A stretch of 39,774 nucleotides of DNA from Gemmataceae bacterium. Lineage in GTDB: Bacteria > Planctomycetota > Planctomycetia > Gemmatales > Gemmataceae. How positions within the stretch are numbered: position 1 is the first letter of the stretch; each line of letters begins with the position of its first letter. The notes beneath the pieces are model-generated. The model did no database searches, was not told where the DNA came from, and was given only the letters and a program-made list of their open reading frames with translations. The stretch lies in NCBI GenBank assembly GCA_019694755.1, contig JAIBBI010000033.1, positions 1-39,774 of the forward strand, in the 5' to 3' direction. The position numbers were made by a program, and so were the translations under genes. This document shows, one piece after another, positions 1 through 7,913 of this stretch.

Positions 1-119
1 CCCCCGCCGCCCGGTCGGGCTCCGCCGCCACCGCCCCGGCCTCCGCGCGGCACTGCCGCGTCGGCGAGGGACAGCAGGCCGAGCACAGCGAGCACGGAAA
101 ACCAGTATTGAAATCGCAT
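1..119 (-). CDS. Partial secreted Gly-rich protein (N-terminus only)
   Basis: Reading leftward from an ATG at 119, the frame stays open to the window edge. It begins with a typical signal peptide: MRFQ, then a hydrophobic stretch (WFSVLAVLGLLSLADA). A Gly/Arg-rich segment follows (PRGGRGGGGG), so the product is probably exported. Only about 39 residues are visible and the function cannot be assigned. The next gene, at 143-1042, is on the same strand 23 bases upstream, so the two may be co-transcribed. Confidence 0.55.
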   Translation of the reverse strand, partial: MRFQYWFSVLAVLGLLSLADAAVPRGGRGGGGGARPGGG

Positions 120-142
120 GGTGGGTGTCTCCGTTCTGGGGA

Positions 143-1042
143 TTAGCGGTTGCCCACGACGCGCGTGTACTTGATCTCGTGATCGGGGATCGGCTGGCCG
201 CCGACTTCCCGCTGGGTCGATTGCCAGACGAACGAATTCGGCCCGGCCAGACGGATGATGTTGAGCGCGGTACCGACCTGACCGCTGGGAAGCACCCCCG
301 TGGTGTCGCCGGCCCACACGGAGCCGTCGCGGACCCAAGCGCTCTCGCCGAAACCGCCGCGGGAATCAAACGTCCAGGAGCGCAGTGCGCCTTCGGTGGG
401 ATCCCAGCCCAGGACCTGAATGATGGTCATGGTCTCTTTCGGGCCCTTCACTTCGTACTTCATCAGAGCAAACTTCCCGTTCAGCTCCGGTTTGACCGTC
501 AGCCGGATGGTCGTGCCCTTGTCTTCGCCGACCCATTCACCGGTGAGCCACTGCATCTCGCGGAGGCCGCGGTCGGCCGCCTGACCCTCGGTTTCCGGGA
601 GGTCGCGGGCCGACGCGATCATCCACTTGCCGCCCTTCTTCGCCCAGACCGCGCTGAAACGGTTCGATTCCACCGAGCCGTCGGGCGGAGTGAACTCGAG
701 TGCTCCGTCCATCACCACGACGTCGGCGGAAAGGAATCGCAGCGTATCGATTTTGAACGCGGTCTTACCCGCCTTCAGATCGGCCAGCGTACCGACAAAC
801 AGCCGGCTGATCGCTTCGCGGCCCTTGATCAGATTGCCGGACTCGTCGGTGAAGTCGGCGTCGGGCACCCAGTTGGCCATGATGGTGGCCAGGTCGCCCG
901 ACTTGAGCGACGTGCAATACGCCTCGATGGCGGCTTTGACACCCGCTTCGTCGTTGGCCGCGGCCCCGCCCTGCTGCCCGCCCGCCCACAGTATGCCGAT
1001 GCCGGCGACGAGAACGGTCAAGGATACGACGAGGATTCTCAT
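143..1042 (-). CDS. Secreted SgcJ/EcaC-type NTF2-like protein
   Basis: A 299-residue protein with a signal peptide or lipid-less export signal (MRILVVSLTVLVAGIGILWAGG). Residues ~35-155 look like an NTF2/SnoaL-like fold: 'VKAAIEAYCTSLKSGDLATI', 'FTDESGNLIKGREAI' and 'VWAKKGGKWMIAS' are typical of the SgcJ/EcaC (DUF4440-like) family. Residues ~165-299 form a second, lipocalin/DUF1579-like half that starts 'MQWLTGEWVGED'. The frame is open further upstream, but the start at 1042 fits the signal peptide and is preceded by GGAGAG at 1046-1051. The family has no single activity: members are ligand-binding or isomerase-like proteins. A catalytic role is not supported here. Confidence 0.75.
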   Translation of the reverse strand: MRILVVSLTVLVAGIGILWAGGQQGGAAANDEAGVKAAIEAYCTSLKSGDLATIMANWVPDADFTDESGNLIKGREAISRLFVGTLADLKAGKTAFKIDTLRFLSADVVVMDGALEFTPPDGSVESNRFSAVWAKKGGKWMIASARDLPETEGQAADRGLREMQWLTGEWVGEDKGTTIRLTVKPELNGKFALMKYEVKGPKETMTIIQVLGWDPTEGALRSWTFDSRGGFGESAWVRDGSVWAGDTTGVLPSGQVGTALNIIRLAGPNSFVWQSTQREVGGQPIPDHEIKYTRVVGNR

Positions 1043-1163
1043 GGATGCTCTCCGAATATGGGTAATTGGCCGCGATATGCGACGTAGTCTAAAGAGCAGT
1101 GTATCAGCCGCGACGAGCAGTATTCCAGTGCCTGCCTCGGTCGCCGTTTGCGGACGGGGAGCG

Positions 1164-1182
1164 GTCTCATACTTCTTGAGAC
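1164..1182 (+). promoter_or_regulatory. Hairpin abutting the psuG start codon
   Basis: GTCTCA (1164-1169) and TGAGAC (1177-1182) form a 6-bp stem with a 7-base loop ending directly against the ATG at 1183. No Shine-Dalgarno sequence is visible between them. TGAGAC is then repeated across the start codon (ATGAGAC), so an alternative pairing could cover the ATG. This may be a translational control structure or chance; it is short. Confidence 0.3.
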
Positions 1183-2103
1183 ATGAGACACGAACTCCGC
1201 ATCCGGTCCGAAGTGCGCGACGCGCTGGCCACGGGGATTCCGGTCGTCGCGCTCGAATCGACTCTGATCGCGCACGGGCTGCCGTACCCCGCCAACGTCG
1301 AGACCGCCCGCGCCAGTGAAACGGCAGTGCGCGAACATGGCGCGGTGCCGGCCACCATCGCGGTGCTGGCCGGCGTTCCGACTGTCGGGCTTGCCGACGA
1401 CGAACTCGAATCACTGGCCACGGAAGCCGGGATCCGCAAGGCCAGCCGGCGTGACCTCGGCCCGACGCTCGCGCTCCGCCGGACGGCCGCGACCACCGTC
1501 AGCGCGACGATGGCCCTGGCCCACGCGGCCGGCATTCGCGTGTTCGCTACCGGGGGCATTGGCGGCGTCCACAAAGGCCCTGTCGGTGCAACGTTCAGTT
1601 GGGACGTGTCGGCCGACCTCGTCGAACTCGGCCGCACGCCCGTCGCCGTCGTGTGCGCCGGCGCGAAGAGCCTGCTCGATCTACCCAACACGCTGGAGTA
1701 TCTCGAAACGCTCGGAGTGCCGGTCGTCGGCTTCGGGTGCGACGAGTTTCCCGCATTCTACCTGACGGGCAGCCGACTTCCCGCGCCGGCCCGGGTCGAT
1801 GAGCCCGCCGAAGCGGCCGAGTTGCTCGAAGCTCATTGGCAACTCGGTGGCGCGGGCGCGGTCATCGCGCAGCCTCCGCCGGCCGCGTTCGCGCTGGACC
1901 CGGATGAGTTTCATGGTTGGCTGGCAGAGGCCGAACGCCTCGCGGCGGGCGCGGGCGTCTCCGGCCCGGCAGTGACGCCGTTCGTGCTCAAGCAACTGGC
2001 AGGGTTGTCCGGTGGCCGAACCGTGAAATTGAATCAGGAGTTAATCGTGGCCAACGCCGGCCTTGCGGCCCGGATCAGCGTTGCTCTCGCTTCCACACGC
2101 TGA
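1183..2103 (+). CDS. psuG: Pseudouridine-5'-phosphate glycosidase
   Basis: A 306-residue protein, the normal length for PsuG. It reversibly cleaves pseudouridine 5'-phosphate to uracil and ribose 5-phosphate in the cytoplasm. Family blocks are complete: 'PVVALESTLIAHGLPYP' near the N-terminus, 'RDLGPTLA', 'VFATGGIGGVHKG', 'CAGAKSLLDLPNTLEYLET', and the C-terminal 'TPFVLKQL' and 'VKLNQELIVANA'. The partner pseudouridine kinase psuK is not adjacent, so phosphorylated substrate must come from elsewhere. The last 29 bases overlap the convergent glycosyltransferase gene. The start at 1183 leaves the short leader 'MRHELRIRSEVRDAL', which matches the family. Confidence 0.93.
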   Translation: MRHELRIRSEVRDALATGIPVVALESTLIAHGLPYPANVETARASETAVREHGAVPATIAVLAGVPTVGLADDELESLATEAGIRKASRRDLGPTLALRRTAATTVSATMALAHAAGIRVFATGGIGGVHKGPVGATFSWDVSADLVELGRTPVAVVCAGAKSLLDLPNTLEYLETLGVPVVGFGCDEFPAFYLTGSRLPAPARVDEPAEAAELLEAHWQLGGAGAVIAQPPPAAFALDPDEFHGWLAEAERLAAGAGVSGPAVTPFVLKQLAGLSGGRTVKLNQELIVANAGLAARISVALASTR

Positions 2104-3877
2104 CAGTCGCCCCGCCTCGATTGGACAACTCCTCGCGGAACGTCATTTTCCAACCCGACACCGAGCGCAGTATGGGGCCTATCTGTTCGAGGCCCGCACA
2201 GCCCGGCACCGGGACATACCACGGCGAGGTCGCGGGCAATTCAATCAACACGATGGTGTCGATCGGCGTCGTTGTCAGCCAGGCCGACATCGCGTGATGG
2301 TTGCCGTCCGCGATCCTCGTGGCGTCGAAGCCCGGCACTTCCGTGAGCATTCTGCCGGGGCGATCGTACAGGTCCTGGTAGGTCCAGCGGGCGAGAAACT
2401 TGAGCGGCACGTTGCTCAGCACGGCGACCTTTCGGGCGTCGGCCAGGTGCGGGAGATAGGAGTCGGTCAGTTCCAGCGCGCTGGGCCGGTCGCGGCGCAC
2501 GCCGGCATCCGGCGCGCTGGCGCGAGCCGTGAGTGCCGGCAGTTGTGTCGCCACGATCAGGCTGGCGAAGCCGACTCCCCACGGTTTCCATTGCGATCGG
2601 GCCAGCACACCGACACCACAGCCGGCCAGCACCCAGGCGGCCGGGAGCCAGGAATGGACGAACCGGCTCTTGCGGTTCGGGTGCGGCGCGGTGAGCAGGA
2701 TCGCGACGAGAAGAAAGGCGGCGACTCCGAGGATGCCCGCCCGCCTGTTCGGCGCGAAAACCGCGAGCAGTGCGAGTCCGGCCACGACACATGCGGTGAC
2801 GACCGACGAGTGGTAATCGGTCGCGACGACTCGGGCGTAGTAAGTGAATCCCCCGAGCCGATCCGTCGTTGGAAACTCGCCGGAGTTCGAGCCCGGCCAG
2901 AGGAACCACAGAAACGAGGACAGCTTGCCCGGCCAGGCGAGCCAGAGCGCCATCGGCGTGACGTGCCACTTCACGATCGGCCCGAGACGTGGGTCGGATG
3001 CCAGTAGCCGGCCCGGCGTCGTCCGCAGCCAGACCAGAGTCTGCAAGCACAGCGACCACCAGGCCGCGGTGAGCGCGAGCGTCGGCGACACCGATGTTCC
3101 GCGGAGTCCGGCCGCCAGCGCAAAGAGTGCCAGCGTCACGATTGCGAACGGTTGCCGCCACCAGCCGCGAACGAACTGAGCCCATCCCGCTTCGCCACGA
3201 TCCAGCCGGCACAGCGCGCCGGGGAGCATGATCGGCGCGAGCGGGATGACGAGTAGGAGCCAGTAGTTGTACTTGATGAAGAATGCCGCACTGAGCGCGA
3301 TCGCAAGTCCGGTCCACGAACCGGGCGTGTCATCGTCGCGGGCCCGCACGGCGGCGTAGAGTACGCCGAGCGTCGCGGCCGCCCCGGGGCCTTCGAGCAT
3401 CACGTCGGTCGCGAACGCACGTACGGCCGGGCTGGCCAGGCACAGGCAAGCGGCCACCGCCCCGCCGACCGGTCCGGCGAGCCGGCGGGTCAGCAGGAAT
3501 GCCAGCACTGCCAGCACGATGTAACTCAGCAACCCCGGCAGCACGGCGTATTTCGGCCCGAAGCCGGCGACGATGCCGACCAGGGCCAGGTCGTGCAGCG
3601 GAGGCCAGGTCCGCGCGCGGTCGATGTCGCGGACGACTTCGCAGACGCGGAAACTCGTCACGTCGCTGGCCAGGCTCAGTCCGGCTTCGAGGTGGGCATT
3701 GCGGTCGTGGACCACGTCGGTCCAGAGCTGTCGCCAAGCGGGGGAATAGTCGAACCATAGCCCGATGGCGGCCGCCAGGGCGACGACCGCGATCAGGAAC
3801 GGCGCGACCATCGGCCTCGCGGCCCGGCCTGCCGCCCTCGCCCGGGGTAGCGCAATCTTGACAAAGAAAATCTGCAC
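2075..3877 (-). CDS. GT39-like integral membrane glycosyltransferase
   Basis: A 600-residue polytopic membrane protein with about ten hydrophobic segments between residues 25 and 430 and a soluble C-terminal ~150 residues. After the first helix it has 'DVVHDRNAHLEAG' (D58-H62) and later 'RTWPPLHDLALVG', an arrangement typical of ArnT/PMT-type GT-C (GT39, PF13231-like) enzymes that use polyprenyl-phosphate sugar donors; D58 would be the catalytic acid. The acceptor is unknown. The start is GTG at 3877 with GAGGA about nine bases upstream. It faces away from the photolyase gene and ends inside psuG. Confidence 0.72.
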   Translation of the reverse strand: MQIFFVKIALPRARAAGRAARPMVAPFLIAVVALAAAIGLWFDYSPAWRQLWTDVVHDRNAHLEAGLSLASDVTSFRVCEVVRDIDRARTWPPLHDLALVGIVAGFGPKYAVLPGLLSYIVLAVLAFLLTRRLAGPVGGAVAACLCLASPAVRAFATDVMLEGPGAAATLGVLYAAVRARDDDTPGSWTGLAIALSAAFFIKYNYWLLLVIPLAPIMLPGALCRLDRGEAGWAQFVRGWWRQPFAIVTLALFALAAGLRGTSVSPTLALTAAWWSLCLQTLVWLRTTPGRLLASDPRLGPIVKWHVTPMALWLAWPGKLSSFLWFLWPGSNSGEFPTTDRLGGFTYYARVVATDYHSSVVTACVVAGLALLAVFAPNRRAGILGVAAFLLVAILLTAPHPNRKSRFVHSWLPAAWVLAGCGVGVLARSQWKPWGVGFASLIVATQLPALTARASAPDAGVRRDRPSALELTDSYLPHLADARKVAVLSNVPLKFLARWTYQDLYDRPGRMLTEVPGFDATRIADGNHHAMSAWLTTTPIDTIVLIELPATSPWYVPVPGCAGLEQIGPILRSVSGWKMTFREELSNRGGATVSVWKREQR

Positions 3878-3967
3878 GCAAGGAGATCCTCGACCCCGGA
3901 CGCCGGAGTCTACCCCGAAACCGATTTCGTTGGCAACGCGGACCCGGAACGCCTACCATCGTGTACC

Positions 3968-5536
3968 ATGTCCCGCCGTTGCCGCCATCTCGTGCTCGTT
4001 CTGGGCGATCAACTGGACCAGAGATCGGCAGCCTTCGACGGCTTCGACCCCAAGGTCGATGTCGTGCTGATGGCGGAGGTGACAGCCGAATCGACTCACG
4101 TCTGGTCGTCGAAGCCGCGGACCGTGCTCTTTCTCTCGGCCATGCGACACTTCCGCGCCGTCCTCGCGAAGCGCGGCATCACGGTCCGGTACGTCGAACT
4201 GGAGGATCCGGCCAATACGCAGTCGCTGGCCGGCGAACTGGAGCGGGCAGCCGGCGACTTGAAGCCGGCCGGGATCGTCGTCGTGCAGCCGGGCGAATTT
4301 CGCGTCCGGGCCGCCGTTCGGGAGTCGGCGGCACGGCTCAGGGTGTCACTGGATGAACGGCCCGACCGGCACTTTCTGTCGACGCCCGAGGAATTCGCCG
4401 CGCACGCCCGGGGCCGGAAGCAACTGCGGCTCGAGTACTTCTACCGCGAACTCCGCCAGAAGACCGGCGTGCTCATGGACGGCGACCAGCCTGAGGGCGG
4501 GCAGTGGAACTTCGATGCCGAGAATCGCGGGCACTTCGGCAAGTCGGGCCCCGGTCTTCTCCTTCCCGAGCCACGATCATTCCCGCCCGACGCGATCACC
4601 CGCGATGTGATCGCCATCGTGAATCGGCGCTTCGCGGACCACCCGGGTCGGCTCGATTCGTTCGACTGGCCCGTGACGGTCGACGACGCCCGGGCCGCAC
4701 TCGACGACTTCATTGCGAATCGCCTGCCGGACTTCGGGCGGTATCAGGACGCGATGTGGTCGGCCCGGCCGTACCTGTATCATTCGCGACTCGCCGCCGC
4801 GATGAACCTCAAATTGCTCGACCCGCGCGACGTGATCGCCGCTGCCGAGGCCGCTTACCGCAACAAGCACGCGCCGCTGGAAGCCGTCGAGGGGTTCATT
4901 CGCCAGATCCTCGGATGGCGCGAGTACGTCCGAGGGATCTACTGGCACTTCATGCCCGAGTACGCCGAGCGCAACGCGCTCGGCGGCCGAATCCCGCTGC
5001 CGCAGTTTTACTGGACCGGGCAGACCGAGATGAACTGCCTGCGCGATGCGATCGGTCAGACGCTCGAATACGGCTACGCGCATCACATTCAGCGACTGAT
5101 GGTGACGGGCCTTTACTCGCTGCTGCTTGGAGTCGTGCCCCGGGAAGTTCACGAGTGGTATCTGGCCGTGTACGTCGATGCGGTCGAATGGGTCGAGTTG
5201 CCAAACACGGTCGGCATGGCCCTGCATGCCGACGGCGGCGTGATGGCATCCAAGCCGTATTGCGCCTCGGGAAGATACATCCAGCGCATGAGCAACTACT
5301 GCACCGGTTGCCGGTATGACGCGGCCGAATCGGTCGGGGACGACGCCTGTCCGTTCACCACGCTGTACTGGGACTTTCTGGCCCGGCACGAAGCCCAGTG
5401 GGCGAAGAACCCGCGGATGTCGATGCAACTGAAGAACCTGAAACGAATCGACGCGGACACGCGGGCCGCGATCCGCCGGCAGGCGGCCTACTGGCAGACC
5501 GGGGCAGCGGGCGGTGCATACAACAGCCCGCAGTGA
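3968..5536 (+). CDS. Iron-sulfur photolyase-related protein (PhrB/FeS-BCP class)
   Basis: A 522-residue member of the deoxyribodipyrimidine photolyase-related family (PF04244). It should bind FAD and repair UV photoproducts (6-4 lesions in the characterised Agrobacterium PhrB) using light. The N-terminal Rossmann-like domain opens 'HLVLVLGDQLDQ'. The helical FAD domain contains 'FIRQILGWREYVRGIYW'. Four cysteines at 357 (MNCLRD), 445, 448 (NYCTGC) and 461 (DACPF) match the [4Fe-4S] ligands. Their spacing of 88, 3 and 13 equals that of PhrB C350/C438/C441/C454 as I recall it. The stop overlaps the GTG of the transporter gene, indicating coupling. Confidence 0.92.
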   Translation: MSRRCRHLVLVLGDQLDQRSAAFDGFDPKVDVVLMAEVTAESTHVWSSKPRTVLFLSAMRHFRAVLAKRGITVRYVELEDPANTQSLAGELERAAGDLKPAGIVVVQPGEFRVRAAVRESAARLRVSLDERPDRHFLSTPEEFAAHARGRKQLRLEYFYRELRQKTGVLMDGDQPEGGQWNFDAENRGHFGKSGPGLLLPEPRSFPPDAITRDVIAIVNRRFADHPGRLDSFDWPVTVDDARAALDDFIANRLPDFGRYQDAMWSARPYLYHSRLAAAMNLKLLDPRDVIAAAEAAYRNKHAPLEAVEGFIRQILGWREYVRGIYWHFMPEYAERNALGGRIPLPQFYWTGQTEMNCLRDAIGQTLEYGYAHHIQRLMVTGLYSLLLGVVPREVHEWYLAVYVDAVEWVELPNTVGMALHADGGVMASKPYCASGRYIQRMSNYCTGCRYDAAESVGDDACPFTTLYWDFLARHEAQWAKNPRMSMQLKNLKRIDADTRAAIRRQAAYWQTGAAGGAYNSPQ

Positions 5537-6663
5537 ATCCCCGTATCCGCTTCGACCGCCACGAGTTTGCCGGGAGCTTCGGCGACCTCGGCACCACTCT
5601 GCCCCTGATCGTCGGGCTGATCCCCGCGGCCGGCCTCGACCCGGCCGGTGTGCTCATCACCTTTGGCCTATTGCAGATTGCGACCGGCCTGGCGTACGGC
5701 TTGCCGATGCCCGTCCAGCCGCTCAAGGCGATGGCGGTGCTCGTGATCGCGTCGCGCTACCCGGCCGGTGTGCTGCATGCCGCGGGCTTCGCCATCGGCG
5801 CATTGATGCTGTTCATTGCCGCCGCGGGTCTGCTTGGCCCGCTGGCCCGACTCGTGCCGCGCTGCGTCGTCCGCGGGCTCCAGGTCGGCCTCGGCTTCTC
5901 GTTGGCCCAACTCGCATTGCGTGACTACGTCCCGGCCCACGGCACCGGTGGCTACGCGCTGGCCGCGGCCGGGTTTCTCATCATGATCGTCTTCGCCGGA
6001 CGCGGGCGGTTCCCCGCGGGGCTTCTGCTGATCGGTCTCGGCGTCCTCTATGCCGTGCTCTTCCGGATCTACCCGGAACAAGTGAACGGCGTCTTCGGGA
6101 TTCACCTGCCCACAGTTCACGGCTTCACCGTCGACGAACTGCGGACCGGGTTGCTCGCGCTGGTGCCGGCCCAGCTAGCGCTGTCGTTCGGCAACTCGAT
6201 CGTGGCCACCGAGCGCACGGTCGCCGACCTGTTTCCCGATCGGCGGGTGACGGTCCGACGCCTGGGCATCACCTACGGCCTGATGAACCTCGTCGCCCCG
6301 TGGTTCGGCGGTATCCCGGTGTGCCATGGCTGCGGCGGCCTCGCGGGGCATCATGCGCTCGGCGCACGGACGGGTGGATCCGTCGTGCTGTCCGGCTCGT
6401 ACTACCTGATCGCCGGGTTGTTCTTCTCGCGCGGCTTCGGCCTGCTCGTGGAGGTGTTTCCGCAGCCGATCCTCGGCGTGGTGTTGCTATTCGAGGCGCT
6501 GGCCCTCGTCCGGCTGGTCGGCGATGAGGCCGGCGACCGCCGGGCGTGGTCGATCGCGCTGGTGGTCGCGCTCATTGCGTTCGCCCTTCCGCAGGGGTAT
6601 GCCGTGGCCCTCGTCGTCGGGACATTGCTCTGGCGGCTGCCAAACCGGTTTGGCGCGGTCTGA
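5533..6663 (+). CDS. MOT1-type molybdate/sulfate transporter
   Basis: A 376-residue polytopic membrane protein with about ten hydrophobic segments. 'FAGSFGDLGTTLPLIVGLI' near the N-terminus and 'PWFGGIPVCHGCGGLAGHHALGARTG' (read in pieces around residues 255-285) are the two signature blocks of the MOT1 family (PF16983), molybdate or sulfate importers related to SulP. The frame extends upstream, but the start is taken as GTG at 5533, because this gives a GTGA overlap with the photolyase stop and the N-terminus expected for the family. Substrate specificity cannot be read from the sequence. A link to photolyase is only positional. Confidence 0.85.
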   Translation: MNPRIRFDRHEFAGSFGDLGTTLPLIVGLIPAAGLDPAGVLITFGLLQIATGLAYGLPMPVQPLKAMAVLVIASRYPAGVLHAAGFAIGALMLFIAAAGLLGPLARLVPRCVVRGLQVGLGFSLAQLALRDYVPAHGTGGYALAAAGFLIMIVFAGRGRFPAGLLLIGLGVLYAVLFRIYPEQVNGVFGIHLPTVHGFTVDELRTGLLALVPAQLALSFGNSIVATERTVADLFPDRRVTVRRLGITYGLMNLVAPWFGGIPVCHGCGGLAGHHALGARTGGSVVLSGSYYLIAGLFFSRGFGLLVEVFPQPILGVVLLFEALALVRLVGDEAGDRRAWSIALVVALIAFALPQGYAVALVVGTLLWRLPNRFGAV

Positions 6664-6709
6664 TCCGGCGGACTCCCCGGGCCGATGCCACTCCCATAGA
6701 AAAAGGCGG

Positions 6710-6728
6710 CCCCACCCGCCCGGTGGGG
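6710..6728. terminator. Possible terminator hairpin after the transporter gene
   Basis: CCCCACC (6710-6716) pairs with GGTGGGG (6722-6728) around a 5-base loop. The T-tract required for an intrinsic terminator is found only on the minus strand (AAAAA at 6700-6704), although both flanking genes read rightward. It may stop antisense transcription or simply be a GC-rich hairpin. Confidence 0.3.
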
Positions 6729-6757
6729 AAGTCTGATCTGCGGCTATCGGGTCCGAA

Positions 6758-7912
6758 TTGGTGTCCTGGTCTTCCGAGCGACTGAGCTTCCTCATCGCCC
6801 TGACCGCGGCCGGCATTATGGCCGCCGCGGGGACGATGATCCGGCTGCGCCTCAACGAACTCATCACCAGCGGCCACACCGTCGTGCAGTCGCAGGAGAA
6901 CATTGCACATCTGCAATCGATCCTCGCGGATATCACGACAGTCGAGTCCGGCCAGCGGGGGTTCCTGATCACGGGCCGGCCCGAACAGCTCGCGGAGTTT
7001 CAGGCCGGGCGCGTCGCCGTCGAGTCGCATATCACCCAACTGCGCACGCCTAACGCCGACCAGCCGGAGTTCCTCTCCCGTCTGAATGAACTGCAAAAAC
7101 TCATCGAGCAGCGGGTTGCCGTGGCCGACGACGGTATCATCCGGCGGCAGCGCGGGCAAGCCGCCGAGGCGCGGGCCGCGGTCGAGTCGGAGCAGACCGC
7201 GAAACTCATGACCGACATCCGGCAGAAGCTCACCGAGATGACGACCGAACAGGGCGAGACCCTCCGTGCCGCGCGGGCGTCGGCGCTCCGCAGCGCGGCG
7301 GACACCCGGAAGTCGATCCTGAGCCTGATCTTCGGACTGATCCCGGTGCTGCTCGCCGGCTTCGCCGTGATGTTTCATGAGCTGACCCGGCGCCGCAAAG
7401 TGGTCAAGTCGCTGCACGAATTGTCGCACCGCGACGCCCTGACCGGGCTTTACAACCGGCGCGAGTTCGACCGCCGGGTGGCCGAGGCGTGCAAGACCGG
7501 CTGCGTCGCGCTGGTACTGTCAGACCTCGACCACTTCAAGCAGATCAACGATTGCTACGGGCACCTCGTGGGAGATTCGGTGCTGCAATGGACGGCGGAG
7601 CAACTCCGCCGGGCGTCGCGCGATGCCGACGCGGTGGCGCGGATCGGCGGCGAAGAGTTTGCCGTGTTGCTGCCGGGCGCGACGCCGGAGAGCGCGGCCG
7701 CGGTCGCCGAGCGGCTGCGCCTGGCGATCGCCACTCTGCCGTTCCAGTTCGACACGTCGGAAGGCAAGCCGATGGAGCTGTCGATCACGATCAGCGTCGG
7801 CTGGGTATATGCACCGGCCCCGTGCGAAGTACTCGACCTGCTGACTCGCGGTGACCTCGCACTGTATTCGGCCAAGGCCAACGGTCGCAACCGCGTCGAG
7901 GCCGCGAACTGA
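6758..7912 (+). CDS. Membrane diguanylate cyclase, CHASE3-GGDEF
   Basis: About 384 residues. Transmembrane segment 1 lies at ~10-28. A periplasmic CHASE3 four-helix sensor follows (~30-175), with the signature 'ESGQRGFLITGRPEQ'. TM2 is at ~186-205 and a GGDEF domain at ~220-384. The active-site loop is GGEEF (297-301), so the cyclase should make cyclic di-GMP from two GTP. Five residues upstream, RDAD fits an RxxD product-inhibition site. The start is TTG at 6758 or the adjacent GTG at 6761. Its stop is one base from the start of the next gene, suggesting co-expression with nicotinate phosphoribosyltransferase. Confidence 0.9.
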   Translation: MVSWSSERLSFLIALTAAGIMAAAGTMIRLRLNELITSGHTVVQSQENIAHLQSILADITTVESGQRGFLITGRPEQLAEFQAGRVAVESHITQLRTPNADQPEFLSRLNELQKLIEQRVAVADDGIIRRQRGQAAEARAAVESEQTAKLMTDIRQKLTEMTTEQGETLRAARASALRSAADTRKSILSLIFGLIPVLLAGFAVMFHELTRRRKVVKSLHELSHRDALTGLYNRREFDRRVAEACKTGCVALVLSDLDHFKQINDCYGHLVGDSVLQWTAEQLRRASRDADAVARIGGEEFAVLLPGATPESAAAVAERLRLAIATLPFQFDTSEGKPMELSITISVGWVYAPAPCEVLDLLTRGDLALYSAKANGRNRVEAAN

Positions 7913-7913
7913 C

